Of a stretch of 64,000 bases of DNA, positions 21,060 to 32,365 are shown in pieces. The position numbers and the translations under genes are program-made. The number at the start of each line of letters is the position of its first letter. The first letter of the stretch is position 1. Below the pieces are notes generated by a model, which was not told the origin of the DNA, ran no database searches, and saw only the letters and a list, made by a program, of their open reading frames with translations. The stretch comes from Halocafeteria seosinensis (Eukaryota; Sar; Bigyra; Bicosoecida), in NCBI GenBank assembly GCA_001687465.1, contig LVLI01000006.1, forward strand, positions 164,511-228,510. The letters are read 5' to 3'.

Positions 21060-21489
21060 TCTATGATATACTCAATTGTTAAACTTGCTACTGAGTGGAA
21101 ACGCCATAAACAATTCCTCTAGGGCCGTAGGAGGTACTATCATCGACAGGCGTTAGCAAGTTGAAGTTTTGCGCCACCATCGAGATGATCTACGAGATCG
21201 CCAGATACATTAGGAACCACATCCCCGTAGAACTCGGTAAAAAGGGTACAACAATTGTATTCAATGGGTGGTAACGAAGTTGTCGATGTCTCTATTCTAA
21301 GACAGAGCTATGCTATGGTAAAAAACTCGTTGAATCTTGATGATTTGTGTGCACGCCTTCTACCGGAGATATCGTTGCCCTGTTTCCAAGAAGGCTTCCT
21401 GTTTAGCTTTGAATCGCTTAAATCCGCATCATAACTATCATGTTTCACGTTGAGCTTCTGCTTTATTCTGCAAGCAACTAATCCGCCAC
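21060..21489. other. Intergenic stretch, no gene seen
   Basis: This lies between two minus-strand genes: the promoter side of the membrane-protein gene and the 3' side of the LRR gene. No supported ORF, repeat or RNA was seen. Confidence 0.35.
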
Positions 21490-22284
21490 TTACTGCCGAT
21501 GCAACGCCTTGAAATGGAAGCAATTGCAACTTACTCGGTTCTTCTCACATAGCTGCAGGATTTCGTTCTGGAGCTCCTGGTTAATCCAATTTCCAAACAA
21601 TGTAACACCGTTGATATTCGTATTCTGCTTTATTGCGTCCGCCAAGCTTCGGCCACCGTCATCGGTGATTCGAGTCAAATGCAAGCATAGCATACTAATA
21701 CCTGCATTCTCCTTTAAAGCCTCTGCTAGTTGATGTGCCCCATCATCCGTCATCTGGGTAGCATTAAGGCCTAGTGTATTCAGAGTGCTGTTTTGCTTGA
21801 GAGCTTCCGCGAGTGACTTCACCCCCGCGTCTGTAATCAGTTCATTTCCTCCCAAGTCAAGATATGTCACAGTAGAATTCGTGCGTAATGCATCCGCCAG
21901 ATACCTTGCCCCCTCATCCCCAATGCGGTTATTAATAAGTTTGACGATCTTAATGGTGGAGTTCTGCTTTAAAGCTGCAGCCAGGTGCCGTGCTCCTTCG
22001 TCGCCGATGAGGTTCAGAGACACCACCAGACTTTCGATGCTCGTATTTCCACTCAGAGCTTCCGCAATATTGCGAGCATCCTCGGGGCCTAATTTTTGGT
22101 AGTCGAAATCCAGTGATGTGTCAGTATACGTGGCGTCGTTGTTCCGAATCCGCTCGATGGCGTGCTGAACTGAATCAACCGCAGAAGATTCCTCCCCACT
22201 CATGCGATTTTGCTTTTCGAAGTAGCCAGGAGACAAAGGAAAAAGGATATTCTGTTCATTCTTAACAGCGTAACTTCGAACCAT
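21490..22284 (-). CDS. Ribonuclease-inhibitor-type LRR protein (NLRC3-like repeats)
   Basis: This is a single-exon model of 264 residues. The first ATG is at 22284 (MVRSYAVKNE), but the ATG at residue 28 (MSGEESSAV) starts the folded part and is an alternative. From about residue 55 there are seven LRR units of 28 residues with the consensus IGDEGARxLAxALKQNSTxxxLxLxxNxI, the long RI-type repeat seen in RAN-GAP and NLRC3-like proteins. It has no NACHT domain, so it is a stand-alone LRR adaptor. Near the end, AACCGA is followed by GTAAGT, and an intron ending in ATCGGCAG would place a TAA directly at the junction, so the last 14 residues may be retained-intron sequence. Confidence 0.8.
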   Translation of the reverse strand: MVRSYAVKNEQNILFPLSPGYFEKQNRMSGEESSAVDSVQHAIERIRNNDATYTDTSLDFDYQKLGPEDARNIAEALSGNTSIESLVVSLNLIGDEGARHLAAALKQNSTIKIVKLINNRIGDEGARYLADALRTNSTVTYLDLGGNELITDAGVKSLAEALKQNSTLNTLGLNATQMTDDGAHQLAEALKENAGISMLCLHLTRITDDGGRSLADAIKQNTNINGVTLFGNWINQELQNEILQLCEKNRVSCNCFHFKALHRQ

Positions 22285-22562
22285 TTAATAATGCTAGTAT
22301 CCAGTCAAGGTTGGGTACTGTAAGGTTCACATAGCGCGAACCTTCCCCTATGACAAAGATATTTTTCTGTACCCAAGGAAAATTCTGTCTAATTAGAGTT
22401 TGGAGAAATACACAGACTAATAAAGGGGTGCATCTTACACAGATGCGGCGAAGAATCATCATGCCAACGCATGTACGCGGTGATGTGGCCGCTGAGTGAT
22501 GCCTATCTGATTTAACACTTCCGTTGCAAGGGAAGCCGGATGGAAAACGTGCAGCATTTGGA

Positions 22563-25500
22563 TTATACCATGGCTAACTCCTTGTCACCTGAGATCTCTA
22601 CGTTGTTTGGTTCGGACGGGGGAAATGTGGAAGATACTTTGGGGTTGTCTTCAGTTGGACTGTCCCAATTCTGTGCTTTAGAACGATCTGGCTTGAACTT
22701 CATTGGTCCGACGAAAGATAAGAGTACCGGTAAGAACACAAGTCCATGTAACAGACCAAACATTGCAAGTCCAAAAAACATCTTGAAGAGTATACGAAAC
22801 CCAGCACTTTGAGTAAACGCCAGCATCAACACAGCCAACATCGTGGAAAGACCACCGTTCATCACGCTTACACCCATGTTCTCCAGAGCCTCCATCGACC
22901 GCTTGATACGAGTTGAAGCATTGGAGATAACGAAAGCCTCAGCAATGTGACCAGAATAGTCGACACTAAACCCGATTGCCATCACCAGCACTACCAAGCT
23001 GCACGACGTCTCATTTTTTCGAAATGACCACTCTGAGATTACCTACATGGTATTGTGATCAAACCTTACCTTGTAACGTTTATACGCATTCCCCACAAGA
23101 ACATCATTCCAAGTAGGTCAATGTCGGTTAAAATTACACAAACAGTAACGCATATCGCGTTTTGAATGGGATGAAAGAGCGACACAACAACGAAAACACA
23201 CAGGGCTGCAATGAACAGATTTGTAATAGCTAGTTCGTCTATGACGATAAACCTTTCATACCACAAGTGGTTTTGCTCGAATCCGAAGGAAAGAAAACCT
23301 CTACCCCCTTTTCCATTTCTGCAGTCCCACTTCTCAAGCGCAAGAGAATCTGCGGCAACTTCCAGGTCGAAACTAACTAGTCTCATATCATCCATTTCCT
23401 TGAGTCGAGCGTCCATATCCTCGGGCTGTCCATGAGAGGCAACAAAACGATGTGAGACTATAAACATAGAATTTGGGTCAGAACCATAGACCTCATCCTG
23501 GTCAAGCTGGTATCCCTTTCGAGACTCCCACACAACGCTTTCTTGATACTCTGGGTTTTCTCTCAAAAAAGCATGCGCTCTTTGCAGGAATGTATCACCT
23601 GTTGAAAGCAAATCCAAATTAAGACACATGCTTCCAAAATTAGTACCATTAAGGAAACGAGAGACTTCCCAACTTTCAAATTCCTCAAACCAAAATGTAG
23701 TTGGAAGATGTATCCGCGGCAGACGACGGATACGTTCTGCTGCCACTCTCAGTGACATTCTACTTCGCTTAGACCCAATGTCAATCCATTTTTCCGTGCC
23801 CTGCGCCGTGAAGCGTAATGTACCGTTTTCAATACCATCGTACTGATCAAAGGGTGGCATCGTTACACTATCTGTCGGTTGAAGCCCTTTCACCGACGGC
23901 TTGCTCGGGAGTAAGTTCCCCGACTTACTTATGAGATCCATCCCGTACAGGAAATACCACTGGAATCGCACATTTGCAGCACCAAAGTGATCATCTTGTT
24001 TGATCAAGAATTCTCGTGGGTAAGATCCGTCCCCTAAAAAGTCAATGTTTCGCAGACCTTTCTCAACACGGAGAGCCAGAGTAAGTGAATAGGCTGCCCA
24101 CCCGAGGAAAATGACTAAGACTGACCCCCGATACATAGGATACTCCAGCAATGGGGTGTAGAATCGGCGAACTAACTGTCTTAATGGTCTTTCGGACAAT
24201 TCCTTATCCTGGACGCAAGAGGTCTTCGATGGATCAGGGGAATACGCTACTGGCGGCTTAGTGTCCGAACTTTGAGTCTTGTCCGCAGGAGGTTCGGCAG
24301 GTAGTTCTTCCTCAAGAGAGACCTGTTTACAGCAGCAGATATCATATCGTCCTTCCGCTTCTCTGCGATTGTCCAGTAGGAGTAATGGGGCAAATAGCGT
24401 CGCCTGTGTTATAAAAACCGCAACAATGCTTAAGCCCGCAGTAATCGAAAACTGGCGAATTGCCGGCAAGTCTATTGTCGACCCAATCAAAAACGCAACA
24501 AAGTCTGTAATTGACGTCAGAGTGACAGTAGGCCCCGCTTCTCTAAAGGCAGCCGCCAGCTGGAGCTCCTCACTCTTTGAGTGCTTGAATCTATCGAAGC
24601 TATCGACTATGATGAAAATGTCATCTGAACGGAAAACGAGTCCCATTGTGACGCTAGTTAATCAACGAAACAATAAACCAGTACATACCGATTCCGATTC
24701 CCATGACTATAAAAATTGCTAATTGGCTCATGACATTGAAAGGATTTCCAAAATATGCCCCCACTCCAAATCCGCAAACTAAAGATAGTCCAATGGTCCC
24801 TACAGCCATCAAACTCAGCCCGATCTTTGAATGCCTGAAGGGACGTCCTCCAAGTACCACAGATACGTAAAGCACCATCAGAACTACTGCCCCGGCTACG
24901 AGAGGACTGTCGCTTGAGATTTGTCTATCGCTTTCGTCACTAAAACTCCGAGAAGCAATAAAATCTGCATTTAAGTATTTAAGTGGCCTCTCTGCAATTG
25001 ATTCCATTCCAGAGGGTGTGAGTCCCCCTGCTTCGGCTGCCTCACGGAAAGTTCCTCCGCGTCTTAGAACCAGCATGGCATTGATATATTTCAGTTCAAA
25101 GTTTTGCGTTTTGTCTACATCGCTATTGTCAAGTGGATACATCATTTGTAACGCCTCAGCAGCAGTGATATTTCCGGCTCTATCACGTTGTATGGAACCG
25201 AGAGTGCTACTGATGCTGACCGAGACTCCATCTTCGCGGGGCTGATTCAATTCGGCCACAGTGGCCTCTTCCGTAGACGGTAACTGGTTTGGATCATAGT
25301 CCCAGATCGAAGTAATAGACACTGACATACACTTGTTATCGTTCGCGAGAAGACACAATTCTTCATAACCAGGAAGACTCTGGATAAGGTTATGGATGTC
25401 AATAGTTTCGCGCAGCACTTCTGGGTTCAATATATTTCCTCCGTTTTGAGAAGTTCCCAAAAATATTAAATTCACAGGCTGTTGAAAACACACAACTGGT

Positions 25501-26087
25501 CGTGAGGCAAAGTTGCGAGCTCAATCCAGTGAATGGTACTCACCTCTGCCGGGTAAGCAGATTCAATGTAGGTGTTTTGCCGGAAGGCTGGAGTGTTTCT
25601 AGGATACCAAGCGCGGTTCAAGTCAGTTATTTGTTCCATCTTCAGCATTCCAAAGGCACAGACTATGACAAACTGCAGTCATTCAAGAAGAAAAATAACC
25701 CTGATTCCAGAGTTCCGCAACAATGGTAGGCTGTTTTACTCACTAGCAGCGATCCTATAATATAATGCTTCGGTCGCTTCGCCACCTGCAGGCATTACTC
25801 AAGGTTAAGATTCGGCCATATCGCGGTGTTGAGTTCAGACCCCGGTATGCACGCACATTGTATCCCACCCATTCCCAGAAGTCTTCCACGATTCCGTGTA
25901 CCAGTACATGCGGTGGGCATGATTGTCTCGTTGCATTCCGTGAGGACCGAGATTCGGACGGCCGCTGCTCCACGGCAGTATCATCTCTCTCTGCTGGTGT
26001 TGCTCTTGTGTCATCCTTGGAAGTGGCACTGGCTGAAGTGGGATCCGCGTTCGAGGTCTCTGGGGAACATGCGGGGTTTTCGGCCAT
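22563..26087 (-). CDS. Patched/NPC1-like RND membrane transporter, copy 2
   Basis: Six exons: complement(22563..22998, 23070..24624, 24689..25478, 25544..25672, 25744..25785, 25857..26087), introns 64-71 nt, 1,060 residues, start ATG at 26087 (MAENPACSPE). Domain order is the same as in the copy at 9.6-13.1 kb: Ser/Thr-rich N-tail, FWEWVGYNVAKRPKHYIIGS, first lumenal domain, sterol-sensing-like bundle with GIGIDDIFIIVDSF, second lumenal domain, and a bundle with AIGFSVDYSGHIAEAF, MGVSVMNGGLST and the end LHGLVFLPVLLSFVG. The Asp residues expected for cation coupling are present. It differs from copy 1 in introns: it has an extra one after VGYN (with a 42-nt exon) and lacks the one at CGFG. 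Likely substrate is a sterol or other lipid (inference). Confidence 0.9.
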
Positions 26088-26547
26088 CCTGTTTGAAAAC
26101 CCCACCGCCGTTGTCGCCTCTGGGCTGCTACAGACCTTGAGAGAATGGCAGTACCAATCTCAGAACTGGTATCTATCTATTTACTCTACAGAGAAAGAGA
26201 GACGGCTATGGATAAGATTATGACGTACGACACAATTTCCGCCGCTTGAAGATGAACAGGCACTTCTGTTTTTGCAGCCACCACCACCACCACCACGATA
26301 CAGGTCCAATCCAGTAATTTCTGGCCTTTTACGAACACTTGATGTATACATACAAAACAGTCATGAGTCCCTGTATATCCACCCTTAGCAGGTTTACGGT
26401 ACAATCTCAGCAATCTGACCTTCACAAACCGACCATCCCCCGTGAAAATGTCATAGAGTGCTGTTAAATGCATTGTTAGGAGGGACAGAAAGGTTATCCG
26501 GCCGGTCCAAAGTGGTGAATACGTGATTACTGCGTTTCGCTGCAGGA
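26088..26547. other. Divergent promoter region with CCA repeat
   Basis: This lies between the Patched-like gene (minus) and the methyltransferase (plus). It contains a (CCA)n tract at 26278-26296. The motif gctgcag just before the methyltransferase ATG could be a splice acceptor, which would give that gene a 5' non-coding exon. Confidence 0.35.
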
Positions 26548-27297
26548 ATGAGCGTGCGGGAGGTGTGTATCCCCTCCTCTACGAAGCAGAGCTTGTCGTT
26601 GACTATTCACCAAGATAGGGATGCTGGGCATGGAGGACTCATTTGGGATGCCGAGCTATGTTTAGCGCATTACGTTTGGAATGAACTTCCACGCACGAGC
26701 CATGGTGGGGAACGTGCCATTGAACTTGGAGCAGGAACTGGAATTGCGGGACTGACGCTGGCGTCCAAAGGGTATCAAGTGCTGCTGACGGATAAACCTG
26801 CACTCGTTCCACTGTTGGAACTTAATGCCGAGGCCAACCGGAGAATAATTGAGAATGACGCGGGACACGGTTCGGCGATATTGGCGTCCACGTTTTTGTT
26901 TGGTGCCAGTCGGAAGCGCCTTCCCCGAGAATTCCAACCTGAAGCTTCAGATTTGGCATATGTTATTGCAAGCGACATACTTGGTTGTGGTGATGAAGGC
27001 ATGTTTGATGACATTCTCAAAACATTTAAAGACCTTACTACTCGATCTAATGTGTTAAGTTCTAGCGAACGCTCCTGCTTGGATAAGACTGAGCACACAA
27101 TGCGATCTTCCAGGAAAGTACTGATGAGTTACAAGTTTAGAGGAAATTTTGAGAATAAGTTTTTCGATAAAGCGGCTGAGACATTTCTAATTCGCAATGT
27201 ATCCATATACTCGAAGGACCGACGAGGCAGTTTAGCACTTCTTTCGAATGAAACGTGGGACGCAGATGTGCACGTGTTCGAACTAACACCACGGTGA
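26548..27297 (+). CDS. METTL21-like (methyltransferase family 16) SAM-dependent methyltransferase
   Basis: Intronless, 249 residues, start ATG at 26548 (MSVREVCIPS). The seven-beta-strand fold shows WDAELCLAHYVWNEL before motif I (AIELGAGTGIAGLTLA, the SAM-binding Gly loop), the acidic end of strand 2 (VLLTDKPA), and YVIASDILGC where family members usually have a DxxY-type motif. Relatives methylate lysines on chaperones and translation factors. The aromatic of that motif is replaced (ASDILG), so substrate and activity are uncertain. It converges on the alpha-mannosidase gene with a 122-bp gap. Confidence 0.82.
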   Translation: MSVREVCIPSSTKQSLSLTIHQDRDAGHGGLIWDAELCLAHYVWNELPRTSHGGERAIELGAGTGIAGLTLASKGYQVLLTDKPALVPLLELNAEANRRIIENDAGHGSAILASTFLFGASRKRLPREFQPEASDLAYVIASDILGCGDEGMFDDILKTFKDLTTRSNVLSSSERSCLDKTEHTMRSSRKVLMSYKFRGNFENKFFDKAAETFLIRNVSIYSKDRRGSLALLSNETWDADVHVFELTPR

Positions 27298-27419
27298 TGG
27301 CCAGTTTACTTGCTTAAAAGATGTATTATGGTGTCTAGTAGGCCAATTACTGTTGAAGAATTCTCCGCATTGTACAGGGTATAAAGAAAGGATCAGAAAG
27401 AGTAACTATTTTGCTGGTC

Positions 27420-30400
27420 TTAGCGTTCATATTCACATATGAAGGTGCGAATTTCCATCGGACGAAGAGTGAAGGAAAGGTTAGCACCCGATGGCGGATT
27501 ATTCGCAAAATGTACCAATAGACTCTCGGCGCTACCGCTTTCTCCGTCGACCTGCGCTTACCAAGCCCAAATGCTATCGAGCAGTCCAGAGGGGTTCGGT
27601 TCAGTAGTGACTTACCTTCCAATCCATCGGCTGGAATTCTGTTACAGGTTGGTTGGCTCGTAAATTGTACTCTTCGGCTGAAGTGATCTTGATGTTGTTG
27701 AAGAGATTCGCGAGTTCTATCGTTTGCGTATTAGAGTAGGGTGCAGGCTCGTCTTTTTCATAGAGGTGAGCAAGCCGGATCAACACTTTAGAGCCGTAGT
27801 TTTGGTTATCAACCGTCAACAAGTGCACATTCTTTGGTAGAGGCTGATTTAGAGTAGAGCCCTTCACCGTATACTGTTGCAGCCAAGTCTTCACATCGAT
27901 ACCGTTCATCGGAGCATACGCGATTAAGGGCTTGAATAAATTCTCTTGGAAGTTTTCTCTGAGGTTGACTATGGTTTCAGAAGTATTCCCGAAAGCAACG
28001 CGATGAAGTCCCCGAGTGATGAGCCCCTCACCGGTAAGTCCACTCTCGTTTAACGCTTGATCCAATCTGCGACCACAGATAGAAATCGCGGTACAAAAGC
28101 ATATGAGATAAAGAGTTGAGTACAAAGTAAGACTTACCCTTTGAAGTCATCTCTCAAGAGTCTGCGGTGCACCATTAATTCCAGTTCACCATCGTGGAGA
28201 GAAGAACCGCCTTCGGCCCTGTCATTTGCTATGGACAACATTCTTCCATCTCCAGAGTCGTTAGTATAAATGCCGCAATCCACAGGGTAATAATTATCTG
28301 CCACCGGCTCGGTTACATCCAAATTCCAGGTTGGTCGGTAGTTTTTACGTCGCTTAAAGAAGTCTCGGCAGTTAGAATCCGTGTACCAGGTCTCTGCTGT
28401 TGACAGATCTGAACTGAAACGGGAAATGATTTCCTTACCCAACCCGTCCTGGAAACCATTAAAACAATTTAAGAACAGTTCTCCATTGTACACCTAGTTT
28501 CGACACAAATGATCACTTACGGCAATCGGAATCGGACCGACAGTCCACTCAAACTCTGCACTGATGGATTTGGCTCCTACGCGGATCACTTGAGACACCC
28601 ATTCCGTTAAAGTTTGTCGAACCTCTTGAATTAATGGCCCCTCAACTGTAGTTACGTCAACGTTGTCGGCTAGGGTATACGCGTACGTTTTATTGGGCCG
28701 AAAGACATATGCACCGGACGGTTGCGCCGCAGCGCCGCTTCCGTTGCCAGTTGATGCATTCCACCACATAAACTTCTGTTCCAAGGACATGGAGACGCTG
28801 CTCATCCTATTTTTCGCTGACTTCAAAAGCCCGCTATTACCATCAAATTGTAACTCGATCAAATCATTACCGATCGTGAAATCGTCAGCAGAGACCCCTC
28901 GTAGTGGGGCATTAGAGAGATGGCGCACCCGCGACGCACTTGTGAATGGAGCGGCTTCTGAGGACGTAGCTTGAATGAAATAAGTATCAAAACCATATGC
29001 GGGAAGAGCTCTGCTATTGAATACGAGCCACTGAACCTCATCTTCCCCATATTTCATATTGATGTTCCGAAGCGATTTGTCCCGCTGAGAGAGCGGAAGG
29101 AGTTGGGCAACTACATCATTACCTTGAGAATCAATTACCTTCCATGATCCAGTTGGTTTTACAGAAACGACAGTGCGTACAAAGACACTTCTTTCTTGCC
29201 CCACTTGGTTGGTAATTACCATTGCAAAGTTGTCGTTTGATTCAGATACATCACAAATGGATACGTTAGTCAGAGGGCAATCTTTCCATCCTGGCACTTT
29301 AGCATTCGTAAGAGTGCGGATTGCCTCGCTCATCGGTTTCTGTGCAAGATCATGTCCCATTGCTGCCCGCTTGGCATAGTCAAACGCCACGTGCTGTCGC
29401 TCTGTCCCAGTTACGGCGTCATGATGTTGCAGGGTACCCATTGTTTTCTCCAAGAATTCGATATCGGCATCGCGAATGTCTGCTGCCCACAAAAGAGTCC
29501 TCATACTCTGGAGGAAGCTGGAGGTATCCCGGACGTATCCTTTGAGTGAGGGTCGGGAAGTAAAGTATCCCGCCCACACGGCAAACGTGTTGTCAGCATA
29601 CGGGAAAAAGTCTGTGGCAAATGGGAAACCGACTCTCTCGTTGGTTCTGATAATTTCGAGATTGTACGAATAGCAAAACATAGATCCTTACCATCGGTCT
29701 TCAGAGTCCAGGATCGATTTTGTTTGTTCTTTGCCTCAGTATAAATACTTGGAGTTGAATAAAAGGCATTCACTCGTCCATCTTGATTCACATAATGGAT
29801 GAGTTTGTCCAAATTCTTGTAGTACTCATCCGCTGCAAACAATACTAACATCAATGCAGAGGACTACCGGTTATACTGCACCGTGCTCTCAAGCGCTTAC
29901 CTTGTTCGTAGTTGAAATCACACCCCATCGTGAACATGATGTCCCCCTCGTAGTGTTCTGCCTGCTGAAGCGCGTCTTCTACAAAGAGATTAACGAGATA
30001 GTCTACATTTACACCAAAGATGCGGCTATCATCTTGTACTGGAGTTGCTGTGTTGCACGATTGATCAAAGCACAATCCAGGAGGGGGGCAGTAGTGATAG
30101 TACAATACTCCGGTGAACGCTTGGGCCCCTTTGCCAAGACTGGAAGAACCTCTCCAAATCAATTCCAGATCGCTTTTATTTTCTCGATTTTCCTTGTCCT
30201 GATAATCGATGCGGGCAAAGTACAGGCCATGGTATCCGCTTAACGCGGTCAACAGCGAGGCTTGCACCCCACTATGCCCGAAGGGATCAATCTGTGATGA
30301 ATCAGCGAAACATCAAAGAGTCTGCTGTATAGCAACACGCGAAAATTTGGCTTACCTGCCAAGCAGTTTTCGGCACCACTCCGAATTCGTTGAACAAGAA

Positions 30401-31002
30401 CCTATTTCCCAAAGTTGTTTGGTCAATCATGTCAACGTAGCTCGGTGTAGCTTCATCATGCATACACCAGCCCCCATTGATGAATTCCAGTTGTCCTGAG
30501 GAGACAAGCTCGCGTACTTGGTCTCTCTTTGCTTCTTCTTGCTCAAGCCACCATCTCTCAAAGAAGGCATCCTGCGTAAACGACTTGCGTACAATGAACG
30601 AATTCTGCCGCCTGGGGTGGAATTGAACACCTTACTTCCACATAGATGAACTTTCGGTCCGGGTTCGCTTGGAGCCACGTAGTGACAGAGTCCAGAATGT
30701 ACTGTACACCGGCGTGGTAAATGGTGTTGTTGGCGCCCATATAGTACTCATCCACGGTCTTAAGCCAGCCTGAGGGGAGCCCGCCAAAACTTCAACAACG
30801 TCATCATCGTTGATATACACACCATACACAAGCACATACCGACATCATCGTGGGTGTGAGGGACCATGTGCACATTCAGGACACCGTTACGCCGCTTGGG
30901 CGTCGTGTCGTAATATTTGCCCTTATGCTTAATCCCAGCACCGTGTGCTGCACTCAGCATCCAGAGGCTGAAAAGGCAGATGCTCCATCCAAGAAGTTGC
31001 AT
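27420..31002 (-). CDS. Lysosomal-type alpha-mannosidase (GH38), copy 1
   Basis: Nine exons: complement(27420..27551, 27616..28066, 28138..28448, 28521..29611, 29692..29832, 29901..30291, 30356..30571, 30636..30769, 30840..31002), 1,009 residues. The start ATG at 31002 gives a signal peptide ([20 protein letters not shown]). Zinc-site residues lie in [19 protein letters not shown], and the catalytic nucleophile Asp in [15 protein letters not shown]. Further GH38 marks are [30 protein letters not shown] and [11 protein letters not shown]. The protein ends in a beta-domain with [15 protein letters not shown]. Such enzymes trim mannose from N-glycans in the lysosome or vacuole at acidic pH. It stands head to head with a second copy whose exons match it almost base for base in length. 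Confidence 0.95.
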
Positions 31003-32134
31003 TCTTGGTTATTATGTTGAAAACGCGCGACGGAACACGGTGGTGTATTAGTGAGAAAAAGCAAAAGCAAGTGGTGGACGATCAAACCAACACTATCGAC
31101 ATACTATAGACTATTTTGCAGAGTGGATACTCTCTTGTCCCGCATATATGACGTCACAGAGGCTGGAATCCAGATTCAGGACCCCCATTCTAAAACTGAT
31201 CCAAAACGAGCAGCGAAATTTCTTCAGATGATGGTAATACACTGTATACGTAGATACAGGTTGTATCATCCGGCGGTATGATTGGTCGATGATAACCCTG
31301 TTTCAACGGGAACCAGTTCGGCGATATTCTTTTCATTGTGGCTACTTTTTGTTGGATATTAGCGTTCTGTGGATGAGAGGAATTCTTCCAATACCGGTAT
31401 TCAAATTTTCAGGAGTTCTTACGGCTGTCTGAAGTTGGATACTCCGCGAATTGGGATACTCAAGGGTTGTACCTTTTTCGCTGCTGCGTTTGCGATGGAG
31501 TATGGGTGCAATTGTATATCCATAATCTTTTTATTACTAGTAGTATCGGTTCTAGGCTCTATTCGCTTTTTCTGTTCAAATTTGCTCCCTGTAACTTGAA
31601 AAAAAAAAAAAAAAAAATCCATCAGCTGTGCTTGGGAACGAAGGAAACAACGGTGCTAGAAGTAACCCTGTGCAACTTCGTCGGGGGCGGTAGGGAAGCT
31701 TGTAACCAATTATCATCCTCAATGTAATCGAAATCATGACAGCAATTGCGCGGCATAAGCGGCGCATATATATGGGAGTCAACAAGATGACGACAACTCT
31801 TTGAATCTGAAAATGCCCAGTGGGGAACGACGGCAGATCAAGTTACGTGTCAGTAATTAACATCGACAGCGCAATACACGCTTCATTGCCAAACGCTTCA
31901 TTGCCAAGGGTGCAATTCCGTCTTTGAGTATGGATGACGCCACAGTCAAGCATTGTAGGAGCGTTTGAGAGTACGCGGAGCCACCAACCTAACTGGTGCA
32001 GTGCAGCCCAGTGCACGTCCTTGCGAGTCAATACAATATGTAGTGCAGAATTGGGATAGTGTTTGTTTTCCATCCAGTATACTCCTCCAAGCACACACTC
32101 TCAGCAACCTTATCGAAGGGATCCACCCAACGCA
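31003..32134. other. Shared upstream region between the two mannosidase genes
   Basis: 1.1 kb without a supported gene, separating divergently transcribed paralogues. It contains a 19-bp A tract (31599-31617). The two start regions are not obviously similar beyond the coding sequence. Both promoters must lie here. Confidence 0.45.
31599..31617. repeat. Poly(A) tract, 19 bp
   Basis: An uninterrupted run of 19 A residues sits between the two mannosidase starts. It could be the tail of an old retroposed sequence or simply a nucleosome-excluding tract. No target-site duplication was found around it. Confidence 0.8.
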
Positions 32135-32314
32135 ATGAAGGTTGGGGGATGCTGCGTCATCCTGATCCTCGCGCCGATGTTGAAGGCCGCAGCGGGAGCA
32201 GGGATTACTTATGGCGATAAATACTACGACACGACGGCCAAGAGGCGCGATGACGTCCTGAATGTCCATCTAGTTCCTCACACACACGATGATGTCGGTA
32301 CGTGTACTCACTAG

Positions 32315-32365
<51 letters not shown>

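Noticed and set aside
30051-30243. Hydrophobic plus-strand frame over the mannosidase
   Set aside because: It is antisense to mannosidase exon 4, whose length and motifs match the paralogue exactly.
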